Positions 7,282-14,497 of a stretch of DNA of 40,443 nt are shown piece by piece; the first letter of the stretch is position 1, and the number at the start of each line of letters is the position of its first letter. The translations under genes and the position numbers were made by a program. A model generated the notes under the pieces. It saw nothing but the letters and a program-made list of their open reading frames with translations. It had not been told where the DNA came from and made no database searches. Origin of the DNA: Pseudomonadota bacterium. Its GTDB lineage: Bacteria; Pseudomonadota; Gammaproteobacteria; Burkholderiales; Burkholderiaceae_C. Location of the stretch: the NCBI GenBank assembly GCA_021808445.1, contig JAKBBP010000025.1, forward strand, positions 1 to 40,443, in the 5' to 3' direction.

Positions 7282-8124
7282 ATGGATGCAGGCCGCAGAG
7301 GGGCCGGCCGAAGGCAGGCGCAGCGGGCGAAGGGCGCGCCGGAGGCCGCTCGCGCGCCCGCTGGCGACGAGCGTCAGTTCGTCACCGCGCTGGCGCGGGG
7401 CCTGGAGGTCCTGGCCTGTTTCCGGTCGCGTGACCGCGCGCTGGGCAACCAGGACATCGCGCTGCGCTGTGCGCTGCCCAAGTCCACGGTTTCGCGCCTG
7501 ACGTACACGCTGACCCGCCTGGGCTACCTCAGCCATGACGAGGACAGCGGCAAGTACCGCCTGGGCAGCGCCACCCTGGCCCTGGGCAGCAGCGTGCTGG
7601 CGCGCATGGACATGCGCCAGCTGGCGCGGCCCTGGATGCAGCAACTGGCCGACGCCACCGGCACCATGGTGTCGCTGGGCCTGCGCGACCGCCTGTCCAT
7701 GATCTACGTGGAGAACTGCCGCAGTTCCTCGGCGCTGACCCTGAGCCTGGACGTGGGTTCGCGCATTCCGCTGGGCAGCACGGCGATGGGCCGGGCCTGG
7801 CTGGCCGCGGCGCCCGAGGCGGAGCGCGAGCTGCTGGTGGAGGAGCTGGTCGCGCAGGAAGGCGAGCAGGGCCCCGCGCTGCGCGCCGGCATCGAGCAGG
7901 CGCTGCGCGACGTGCGCGAACTGGGCTGCGCCTGTTCCTTCGGCGACTGGCAGCCCGACGTGCATGCCATCGCCGTGGCCGTCGATGCGGGGCGCGGCAT
8001 GCCCCGCATGGCCATCAACTGTGGCGGGCCTGCTTTTCAGTTGTCCCCCGAATTCCTGCTGGAGCAGGCGCGTCCGCGCCTGCTCGACCTGGCCGGGCGA
8101 CTGCGCCTGGCGGTGCAGGCCTGA
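7282..8124 (+). CDS. IclR-family transcriptional regulator
   Basis: A 280-aa DNA-binding regulator. After a basic, low-complexity stretch of about 32 residues comes the IclR winged helix-turn-helix (about 33-95). Its recognition helix region is ALPKSTVSRLTYTLTRLGYL, followed by the wing GKYRLG. The C-terminal effector domain (about 110-275) has the family hallmark PLGSTAMGRAWLAA and a Cys-containing segment (ELGCACSFGDW) in the effector pocket. An AGGGAG SD precedes the ATG. It diverges from the ACAD operon and leads the plus-strand run of beta-oxidation genes. It is therefore the likely local regulator of both, with an acyl or CoA-related effector inferred and not shown. Confidence 0.88.
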   Translation: MDAGRRGAGRRQAQRAKGAPEAARAPAGDERQFVTALARGLEVLACFRSRDRALGNQDIALRCALPKSTVSRLTYTLTRLGYLSHDEDSGKYRLGSATLALGSSVLARMDMRQLARPWMQQLADATGTMVSLGLRDRLSMIYVENCRSSSALTLSLDVGSRIPLGSTAMGRAWLAAAPEAERELLVEELVAQEGEQGPALRAGIEQALRDVRELGCACSFGDWQPDVHAIAVAVDAGRGMPRMAINCGGPAFQLSPEFLLEQARPRLLDLAGRLRLAVQA

Positions 8125-8174
8125 GCGGCCCGCCGAGGCGCGCAGCGCATCCCCCCGAATCGTCTGGAGACACC

Positions 8175-10289
8175 ATGCCCAAGGTCCACACCCGACTCGA
8201 CGTCGACGTCGCCGTGCTCAGCCTCGACAACCCGCCGGTCAACGGTTTCGGGCTGGAGCAGCGCCGGCTGCTGATCGAAGCCCTGGACGCCGCCGCGGCC
8301 GACCCGGCGGTGCGCGCCATCGTGGTGACGGGGGCCGGCACCCTGTTCAGCGGGGGCGCGGACATCCGCGAGTTCGGCAAGCCGGAGATGATCGCGTCGC
8401 CGCATCTGCTGGACGTGCTGCAGGTGGCCGAGTCCAGCCCCAAGCCGGTGGTGGCGGCCATCCACGGAACCTGCATGGGCGGCGGGCTGGAGTTCTCGCT
8501 GGCCTGCCACGGTCGCGTGGCCCTGGCCGGCGCCCTGGTGGGGCTGCCCGAGGTGAAGCTGGGGCTGCTGCCGGGAAGCGGCGGAACCCAGCGCCTGCCG
8601 CGCGCGCTGGGCCTGGCGCGGGCGCTGGACCTGATCGTGTCTGGCGAGCCGGTGCCGGCCGGGCAGTTGCGCGAGGGGGCGTTGTTCGACGCCGTGGTGG
8701 ACGAGGACGCGGTGGGCGCCGCCTGCGCGCTGGCGCGCCGTCTGGCGCAGGAGGGGACGCTGCCGCGTTTGCGCGATCGCGTGGTGCCGGACGCGGCGGA
8801 CGCGGCGGACGCGGGGGACGCGGCCCAGGAACTGCTGGCCACGCGTCGCGAGGTGGCGCGACGCCAGTATCCGCGGCAGCCGGCGCGTCTGCACGCGATC
8901 GATGCGGTGGCGGCCAGCCTGGGGGACTTCGACGCGGGCATGGACCTGGAGCGCTGGCTGTTCTTCGCCTTGCTGGCCACCCCGGAGTCGCATGCCATGC
9001 GCCACGCCTTTTTCGCCGAGCGGGCGGCGGCGCACCTTCGCGGCGTGCCGGCGGACACGCCGGTGCGGCCGGTGCGCCTGGTGGGTGTGGTGGGCGCCGG
9101 CACCATGGGGGGCGGCATCGCGATGAACTTTCTCAACGCGGGCCTTCCGGTGGTGCTGGTGGAGGCCCGGCAGGAGGCGCTGGAGCGGGGCCTGGCCACC
9201 GTGCGCGCCAACTACGAGGCCTCGGCGCGCCGGGGCCGCCTGAGCGAGCAGCAGGTGGAGCAGCGCATGGCCCTGCTGCGCCCCAGCCTGGACTTCGACG
9301 CGCTGGCGCCCTGCGACCTGATCATCGAGGCGGTGTTCGAGGACCTGCAGGTCAAGCGCGAGGTGTTCCAGCGCCTGGACGCGGTGGCGCGCGAAGGCGC
9401 CATCCTGGCCTCCAACACCTCGACGCTGGACCTGGACGCCATCGCCGGCTTCACGCGCCGGCCGGCCGACGTGGTGGGCATGCATTTCTTCAGCCCGGCC
9501 AACGTGATGAAACTGCTGGAAGTCGTGCGGGGACAGGCTACCTCGGCCGAGGTGCTGGCCACGGTCATGCGCCTGGCCCGAAGCATCCGCAAGACCGCGG
9601 TGGTGTCCGGCGTGTGCGACGGATTCATCGGCAATCGCATGCTGGAGCACTATGGGCGCATGGCCCATTTCCTGGTGGAGGAGGGTGCGTCGCCGCAGCA
9701 GGTGGACCGCGCGCTGGAGCAATGGGGCATGGCCATGGGTCCGTTCCGCATGAGCGACCTGGCGGGCAATGACATCGGCTGGGCCATCCGCAAGCGGCGC
9801 TACGTGGACAAGCCGCAGGTGCGCTACTCCCGGCTGGCCGACCGGCTGTGCGAGCTGGGGCGTTTCGGGCAGAAGACGGGCGCCGGCTGGTATCGCTACC
9901 AACGCGGCAGCCGCGAGGCGCTGCCCGACCCCGAGGTGGACGCGCTGATCCGCCAGTACCGGCAGGACATCGGCGTGAAGGCCCGCGCCGTGAGCGATCG
10001 CGAGATCGTCGAGCGCTGCATCTACGCGCTGGTCAACGAGGCGGCGCGCATCCTGGAGGAGGGCATCGCGCAGCGTGCCTCCGACATCGACATGGTGTAT
10101 CTGGCCGGCTATGGCTTTCCGGTGTGGCGCGGCGGGCCGCTGATGTGGGCCGACATGCAGGGCAGCTACATGGCGGCCCGGCGCATGCGCGAGTTCGCGG
10201 CGCAGCCCGGCGGGGATGCCGACTTCTGGGAGCCGGCGCCCTGGCTGGCGCGCCTGGCCGCGCGCGGCGCAGGCTTCCACGAGGCCTGA
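8175..10289 (+). CDS. Bifunctional enoyl-CoA hydratase / 3-hydroxyacyl-CoA dehydrogenase (FadJ/PimF-like)
   Basis: A 704-aa two-step beta-oxidation enzyme that hydrates an enoyl-CoA and then oxidises the 3-hydroxyacyl-CoA with NAD+. The N-terminal crotonase domain (about 1-190) keeps both catalytic glutamates, E106 in GGGLEFSL and E126 in LPEVKLG. The oxyanion-hole segment FSGGADI is also present. The C-terminal dehydrogenase has GAGTMG (307-312), SNTST and the catalytic His437 in GMHFFSPANVMKLLEVV, then two helical 3HCDH C-terminal domains. A linker at 206-217 is an Asp-Ala repeat encoded by a 9-bp tandem repeat. The SD is GGAG 6 bases before the ATG. It follows the IclR gene by 50 bp. Together with the heteromeric ACAD across the promoter this resembles the pim dicarboxylate set; no thiolase is adjacent. 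Confidence 0.92.
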   Translation: MPKVHTRLDVDVAVLSLDNPPVNGFGLEQRRLLIEALDAAAADPAVRAIVVTGAGTLFSGGADIREFGKPEMIASPHLLDVLQVAESSPKPVVAAIHGTCMGGGLEFSLACHGRVALAGALVGLPEVKLGLLPGSGGTQRLPRALGLARALDLIVSGEPVPAGQLREGALFDAVVDEDAVGAACALARRLAQEGTLPRLRDRVVPDAADAADAGDAAQELLATRREVARRQYPRQPARLHAIDAVAASLGDFDAGMDLERWLFFALLATPESHAMRHAFFAERAAAHLRGVPADTPVRPVRLVGVVGAGTMGGGIAMNFLNAGLPVVLVEARQEALERGLATVRANYEASARRGRLSEQQVEQRMALLRPSLDFDALAPCDLIIEAVFEDLQVKREVFQRLDAVAREGAILASNTSTLDLDAIAGFTRRPADVVGMHFFSPANVMKLLEVVRGQATSAEVLATVMRLARSIRKTAVVSGVCDGFIGNRMLEHYGRMAHFLVEEGASPQQVDRALEQWGMAMGPFRMSDLAGNDIGWAIRKRRYVDKPQVRYSRLADRLCELGRFGQKTGAGWYRYQRGSREALPDPEVDALIRQYRQDIGVKARAVSDREIVERCIYALVNEAARILEEGIAQRASDIDMVYLAGYGFPVWRGGPLMWADMQGSYMAARRMREFAAQPGGDADFWEPAPWLARLAARGAGFHEA
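8790..8825 (+). repeat. 9-bp tandem repeat encoding an Asp-Ala linker
   Basis: Four imperfect copies of GACGCGGCG encode DAADAADAGDAA inside the fused hydratase/dehydrogenase, between the crotonase and dehydrogenase domains. It probably acts as a flexible spacer. Confidence 0.7.
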
Positions 10290-10358
10290 GCCGGATGTCA
10301 CGAGGCCGGCCCGGTGCCGGCATGTCCGTCCCGCAGGTGGGACTTTGTGGAGAACCCG

Positions 10359-11360
10359 ATGAGCACGAACAATCTGCAGGTGTTGCTGGCCGAACGCCCC
10401 GTCGGCTGGCCCGAGGCGCGTCATTTCAGGATCCAGCAGGCGCCGATTCCGGTGCCCGGCGAGGGCGAGGTGCTGGTGCGCAATCTGTGGCTGTCGCTGG
10501 ATCCGTACATGCGCGGGCGAATGTCGGACGCCAAGTCCTATGCCGATCCGGTGGCGCTGGGCGCGGTGATGATCGGCGGCACGGCGGGTGAAGTGGTGGA
10601 GTCGCGCCATCCGGACCTGCGCCCCGGGGACAAGGTGGTGGGCATGCTGGGCTGGCAGCGCTATGGCTGCGCTCCGGCGCGCGCCTTGATGAAGGTGGAC
10701 GATGCGCGCGTGCCCCTGCAGGCCTACCTGGGCACGCTGGGCATGCCGGGGGTGACGGCCTGGTACGGGCTGCTGCGCATTTGCGAACCCAGGGCGGGCG
10801 AGACCGTGGTGGTGACCGCGGCCTCGGGCGCGGTGGGCGCGGTGGTGGGACAGCTGGCCAAGGCCCGGGGCTGCCGCGTGGTGGGCGTGGCCGGCGGCGA
10901 GCGCAAGTGCCGCTACGTGGTCGAGGAGCTGGGCTTCGACGCCTGCGTGGATTACAAGGCCGGACGCCTGGGCGAGGATCTGCGGGCGGCCCTGCCCGAC
11001 GGGGTGGACTGCCTGTTCGAGAACGTGGGCGGAGAGATCTTCGACCGCCTGCTGGGCATGATGCGTCCCTTCGGACGGGTGGCGCTGTGCGGCCTGATCT
11101 CCGACTACAACGCCAGCGAGCCGCACCCCATGCGCAACCTGCGCTCGGTGCTGATCCACCGCCTGAAGCTGCAGGGCTTCATCGTCTCCGAGCACATGGA
11201 GCTGTGGCCGCAGGCCTTGCGCGAACTGGCCGAGTTGGTGGCGGCCGGCAAGCTGCGCTGGCGCGAGACCGTGGCCGAGGGCCTGGAGCACGCGCCCGAG
11301 GCCTTCATCGGGCTGTTGCGCGGGGAGAATTTCGGCAAGCAGCTGGTGCGGGTGGGCTGA
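10359..11360 (+). CDS. NADPH-dependent enone/enal reductase, prostaglandin-reductase (CurA-like) MDR family
   Basis: A 333-aa medium-chain reductase of the leukotriene B4 12-hydroxydehydrogenase / prostaglandin reductase / CurA group. These use NADPH to reduce the C=C bond of alpha,beta-unsaturated ketones and aldehydes. Diagnostic features are [15 protein letters not shown] near the N-terminus, [13 protein letters not shown], the cofactor region [15 protein letters not shown], and [10 protein letters not shown]. The chosen ATG has GGAG in front; an upstream in-frame ATG at 10314 lacks one and would add a non-conserved extension. It lies between the fused hydratase/dehydrogenase and the kinase, all on one strand with short gaps, which suggests an operon. 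In this setting it may saturate an enal or enone before or during beta-oxidation, which is inferred only. Confidence 0.88.
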   Translation: MSTNNLQVLLAERPVGWPEARHFRIQQAPIPVPGEGEVLVRNLWLSLDPYMRGRMSDAKSYADPVALGAVMIGGTAGEVVESRHPDLRPGDKVVGMLGWQRYGCAPARALMKVDDARVPLQAYLGTLGMPGVTAWYGLLRICEPRAGETVVVTAASGAVGAVVGQLAKARGCRVVGVAGGERKCRYVVEELGFDACVDYKAGRLGEDLRAALPDGVDCLFENVGGEIFDRLLGMMRPFGRVALCGLISDYNASEPHPMRNLRSVLIHRLKLQGFIVSEHMELWPQALRELAELVAAGKLRWRETVAEGLEHAPEAFIGLLRGENFGKQLVRVG

Positions 11361-11363
11361 GCC

Positions 11364-12467
11364 ATGGGCGCCGATACCAGCCAGGACGCGCACCCGGCGC
11401 CGGGCGGCGACGCCGGGCGCCTGCGCGAGGTCAGCGAGGCCCTGGCCTTCGACACGCAGCGCCTGGGCAACTACCTGTCGGATCACCTGCCGGAGCTGCG
11501 CCTGCCCTTGCGTGTGTCGCTGTTCGAGGGGGGGCAGTCCAACCCCACCTACCTGCTGCGCGACGCCGCGGATCAGCGCTGGGTGCTGCGCCGCAAGCCG
11601 CCGGGCCGCCTGCTGCCTTCGGCGCACGCGGTGGACCGGGAATACCGGGTGATGTCGGCGCTGGCGCGCAGCGAGGTGCCGGTGCCTCGCATGCGGGTGC
11701 TGTGCGCGGACGAGTCGGTGATCGGCACCATGTTCTACGTGATGGACTGGGTGCAGGGGCGCATTTTCTTCGACCCGCGTCTGCCGGGCCTGGGGCCGGA
11801 CGAGCGCGGCGCGGTGTTCGACGCCATGAACCGTTCCATCGCGGCGCTGCACCGCGTGGATCCGGTGGCGGCGGGCCTGGGCGACTATGGCAAGCCGGGG
11901 CGCTACGTGGCACGCCAGATCGAACGCTGGAGCCAGCAGTACCGCGCCAGCCAGACCGAGCCGCTGGAGGCCATGGAGCGGCTGATGCAGTGGCTGCCCG
12001 AGCATGTGCCCGCGGGCGACGAGGTGGCCGTGGTGCATGGGGACTTCCGCATGGACAACCTGATCTTCCATCCCAGCGAGCCGCGGGTGCTGGCCGTGCT
12101 GGACTGGGAGCTGTCCACGCTGGGGCACCCGCTGGCCGATTTCGCCTACCACTGCATGGCCTGGCGCCTGGGGCCCGGGCAGTTCCGCGGCATGGCCGGC
12201 GAGGACCTGGCGGCGCTGGGCATTCCGGCCGAGCGGGACTACGTGGCGGCCTATTGCGCGCGCACCGGGCGCGCTCCGGTGGCACCCGAGGACTGGGAAT
12301 TCTTCCTGGCCTTCAACATGTTCCGCCTCGCGGCGATCCTGCAGGGGGTGCTGGCGCGCGCCCTGCAGGGCAACGCGGCCAGCGCGCAGGCGCTGGAGGC
12401 GGGTTCGCGCGCGCGTCCGCTGGCCGAGGCGGCCTGGGCGCAGGTGCAGCGCATCGGCGCGCGTTGA
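11364..12467 (+). CDS. APH-fold kinase, ACAD10/ACAD11 N-domain-like (LvaA-like)
   Basis: A 367-aa aminoglycoside-phosphotransferase-fold protein. Motifs seen are [11 protein letters not shown] in the nucleotide loop, WVLRRKPPG with the ATP-binding Lys, catalytic HGDFRMDN (H225, D227, N232) and the metal-binding [15 protein letters not shown] (D247). This variant, with RRKPPG and STLGHPLAD, is the one found as the kinase domain of mammalian ACAD10/11 and in LvaA of levulinate-degrading Pseudomonas, which phosphorylates the 4-hydroxyl of 4-hydroxyacyl-CoAs. It starts 3 bases after the preceding stop codon and is followed by an ACAD10/11-like dehydrogenase, so the two genes match the two halves of ACAD11. 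A role in antibiotic resistance is unlikely. The acyl chain length is unknown. Confidence 0.85.
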   Translation: MGADTSQDAHPAPGGDAGRLREVSEALAFDTQRLGNYLSDHLPELRLPLRVSLFEGGQSNPTYLLRDAADQRWVLRRKPPGRLLPSAHAVDREYRVMSALARSEVPVPRMRVLCADESVIGTMFYVMDWVQGRIFFDPRLPGLGPDERGAVFDAMNRSIAALHRVDPVAAGLGDYGKPGRYVARQIERWSQQYRASQTEPLEAMERLMQWLPEHVPAGDEVAVVHGDFRMDNLIFHPSEPRVLAVLDWELSTLGHPLADFAYHCMAWRLGPGQFRGMAGEDLAALGIPAERDYVAAYCARTGRAPVAPEDWEFFLAFNMFRLAAILQGVLARALQGNAASAQALEAGSRARPLAEAAWAQVQRIGAR

Positions 12468-12496
12468 GCCGCAGGCTTTTCGCGCAGGAGACGAGC

Positions 12497-13732
12497 ATGG
12501 ATTTCGACTATTCGCCCAAGGTTCGCGCCTGGCAGCAGCGCATGCAGGAGTTCCTGGAGCGTCAGGTGCTGCCGGCCGAGCCGGAGTTCGCGGCCGAGGT
12601 GGCGGCCCACCGCGCCGCCGGCAATGCCTGGCAGCCGACCCGCGTGATGGAGCGCCTCAAGGAGCAGGCGCGCGCCGAGGGATTGTGGAACCTGTTCCTG
12701 CCCGACTCCCGCCACGGCGCGGGCCTGAGCAACCTGGAATACGCCCCGCTGTGCGAGATCATGGGGCGGTCCCCGCTGGCCCCGGAAGCCTGCAACTGCT
12801 CGGCGCCGGACACCGGCAACATGGAGGTGCTGGAGCGCTACGGAACGCCCGAGCAGCAGCAGCGCTGGCTGGAGCCTCTGCTGCGCGGGGAGATCCGCTC
12901 GGGCTTCGCGATGACCGAGCCGGCGGTGGCTTCCAGCGATGCCACGAACATCCAGGCGAGCATCCGGCGCGACGGCGAGGACTACGTGATCGATGCCCAC
13001 AAGTGGTGGACCTCGGGGGCCAATGATCCGCGTTGCAGGATCCTGATCCTGATGGGCAAGACCGACCCGGACCATCCGGACCGGCACCTGCGGCAGTCGA
13101 TGATCCTGGTGCCCATGGACGCACCCGGGGTGACGGTGCTGCGGCATCTGGAGGTGTTCGGCTTCGACGACGCTCCCCACGGGCATGCCGAAGTGCGCTT
13201 CGAGGGGGTGCGGGTTCCGGCCTCCAACATGCTGCTGGGCGAGGGGCGTGGATTCGAGATCGCGCAAGGGCGCCTGGGGCCGGGGCGCATCCACCACTGC
13301 ATGCGCCTGATCGGGTTGGCCGAGCGCGCGCTGGAGGACCTGTGCCGGCGCGTCGTGGCGCGCCGTGCCTTCGGGCGCAGCCTGGCCGAGCATGGGGTGA
13401 CCCGCGAGCGCATCGCGGAGGCGCGCATGCGCATCGATCAGGCGCGCTGGCTGGTGCTGTGCGCGGCCGATCGCATGGATCGACTGGGCAACAAGGCCGC
13501 GCGCAAGGACATCGCGATGATCAAGGTGGTGGCGCCCAACATGGCCTGCCAGGTCATCGACTGGGCCATCCAGGCGCACGGCGGCGCCGGCGTGTCGCAG
13601 GACTTCGGGCTGGCCCAGGCCTATGCGAACGCACGCACCCTGCGCCTGGCCGACGGCCCGGACGAGGTGCACCGCGACCAGATCGCCCGCATGGAGCTGG
13701 AGCCCTACCTGCGGCAGGCCCAAGGCCACTGA
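12497..13732 (+). CDS. Acyl-CoA dehydrogenase, ACAD10/11-like (LvaC-like)
   Basis: A 411-aa ACAD-fold flavoprotein. Features typical of the ACAD10/11 branch are [40 protein letters not shown] and the C-terminal [10 protein letters not shown]. In that last motif Asp386 replaces the Glu catalytic base of ordinary acyl-CoA dehydrogenases. In Pseudomonas LvaC and the mammalian enzymes, this branch acts on the 4-phosphoacyl-CoA made by the partner kinase and eliminates phosphate to give an enoyl-CoA. The ATG has GCAGGAG upstream. It lies 29 bp after the APH-kinase gene and is the last gene of the plus-strand run. The pair would feed 4-hydroxyacyl-CoAs into the upstream hydratase/dehydrogenase. Use as an ordinary long-chain dehydrogenase is the alternative. 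Confidence 0.87.
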   Translation: MDFDYSPKVRAWQQRMQEFLERQVLPAEPEFAAEVAAHRAAGNAWQPTRVMERLKEQARAEGLWNLFLPDSRHGAGLSNLEYAPLCEIMGRSPLAPEACNCSAPDTGNMEVLERYGTPEQQQRWLEPLLRGEIRSGFAMTEPAVASSDATNIQASIRRDGEDYVIDAHKWWTSGANDPRCRILILMGKTDPDHPDRHLRQSMILVPMDAPGVTVLRHLEVFGFDDAPHGHAEVRFEGVRVPASNMLLGEGRGFEIAQGRLGPGRIHHCMRLIGLAERALEDLCRRVVARRAFGRSLAEHGVTRERIAEARMRIDQARWLVLCAADRMDRLGNKAARKDIAMIKVVAPNMACQVIDWAIQAHGGAGVSQDFGLAQAYANARTLRLADGPDEVHRDQIARMELEPYLRQAQGH

Positions 13733-13799
13733 GGCCGCGCCCGGGCAGGGGCAGGGCGCACCCTGTCTTGCTCCGCCCTGGCCCGCGCCGGAATGCAAG

Positions 13800-13815
13800 C
13801 CCCGCGGGCGCGGGG
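13800..13815 (+). terminator. Possible terminator hairpin after the acyl-CoA run
   Basis: CCCCGC and GCGGGG enclose a 4-base loop about 70 bp after the ACAD stop codon. No T-run follows. The hairpin may mark the transcript end. Confidence 0.35.
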
Positions 13816-13951
13816 ACTGATCTGGCGCACGAAGCCGCATCCGCCCGGTGCCCCGCGCGACGTTTCTTGATGCGGCACAATGTAAATAAATGTGACGACT
13901 CCTACAAAGGGCTCTGACGGTCATTCGATCGTGCAGCCGAAGGAGTCCATC

Positions 13952-14428
13952 ATGAACAAGCAGCAAAACTCGCCCGTGCGCCGCCTGCTGGTGGCCGCGT
14001 TGTGCGCCGGACTGGCGCTTCCCGTGGCGGCCTTCGCCAGCGGAGGCGGCGGTGGTGGCGGTGGCGGCGGTGGTGGCGGGGCCGGCGGTGGCGCCGGTGG
14101 CGGAGCGGGCCTGGGGGCCGCGGGCTCCGCGGGCCATGGCCCCGGTCCGGGGCAGGCAGCGCCTGCCCAGAACCAGCAGCAGGACCTGGAACAGACCCGC
14201 ACCCGTGAGCAGACCCAGGAGCGGACCCAGGAGCAGACCCAGGAGCGGACCCGGGACCAGACCCAGGACCAGACCCGGGACAGGACCCAGGACCAGACCA
14301 TGGACCGCACACGCGACCAGACGCGTGACCAGACCATGGACCAGGACCGCAGCCATGACCAGGACCAGGACCGTGATCGCGACCGCGATCAGGACCAGGA
14401 CCAGGACCGCGATCGCATCAGCCGCTGA
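13952..14428 (+). CDS. Secreted low-complexity protein: polyglycine head and tetrapeptide-repeat tail
   Basis: A 158-aa exported protein of unknown function. Residues 1-29 form a signal peptide (basic NSPVRRLL, hydrophobic core, cleavage after AFA). The mature N-terminus is 13 consecutive Gly followed by AGGG repeats and a Gly/Pro/Ala region. From about residue 84 the tail is a strict four-residue repeat, Thr-(Gln/Arg/Met)-(Glu/Asp)-(Gln/Arg), about 12 copies. About six copies follow with Asp in place of Thr. The tail is highly charged, without aromatic residues or Cys. The start has AAGGAG in front; the preceding AT-rich stretch (TAAATA, 13883-13888) could be a promoter -10. A similar Gly-rich secreted protein lies at 18501. 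Possible roles (matrix, cation or polymer binding) are guesses. Confidence 0.8.
   Translation: MNKQQNSPVRRLLVAALCAGLALPVAAFASGGGGGGGGGGGGGAGGGAGGGAGLGAAGSAGHGPGPGQAAPAQNQQQDLEQTRTREQTQERTQEQTQERTRDQTQDQTRDRTQDQTMDRTRDQTRDQTMDQDRSHDQDQDRDRDRDQDQDQDRDRISR
14201..14416 (+). repeat. 12-bp-period coding repeat (T-x-D/E-x units)
   Basis: About 18 imperfect units of 12 bp, of the form ACC-CAG-GAG-CGG or ACC-CGG-GAC-CAG, later GAC-CAG-GAC-CGC, encode the tail of the secreted protein. The repeats stay in frame. Near-identical neighbouring units could change in number by slippage or recombination without a frameshift. Confidence 0.85.
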
Positions 14429-14439
14429 ACCGGCCCACG

Positions 14440-14465
14440 CCTTCGCGGCCCGCTCGCCGCGAAGG
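14440..14465 (+). terminator. Strong hairpin between the repeat protein and the lipoprotein gene
   Basis: CCTTCGCGGC and GCCGCGAAGG form a perfect 10-bp stem with a 6-base loop, 12 bp after the repeat-protein stop codon. No T-run follows. It may be a Rho-assisted terminator or a 3'-end stabiliser. Confidence 0.5.
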
Positions 14466-14497
14466 GCTGCAAACTACCCGAGACAGGGAGTTCCATC

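Noticed and set aside
8037-12152. A minus-strand open reading frame of about 1,370 codons.
   Set aside because: It lies opposite four convincing plus-strand genes, is rich in His, Gln, Arg and Ala with no domain, and is the usual antisense artefact of GC-rich codon bias.
11364-12467. The kinase as an aminoglycoside-resistance gene.
   Set aside because: The APH fold is shared, but the motif variants and the neighbouring ACAD point to the acyl-CoA kinase branch.
12251-14356. A minus-strand open frame of about 700 codons ending in GLVLG/PLLG-like repeats.
   Set aside because: It is the antisense of the ACAD gene and of the 12-bp coding repeat; the signal peptide and SD site are on the plus strand.
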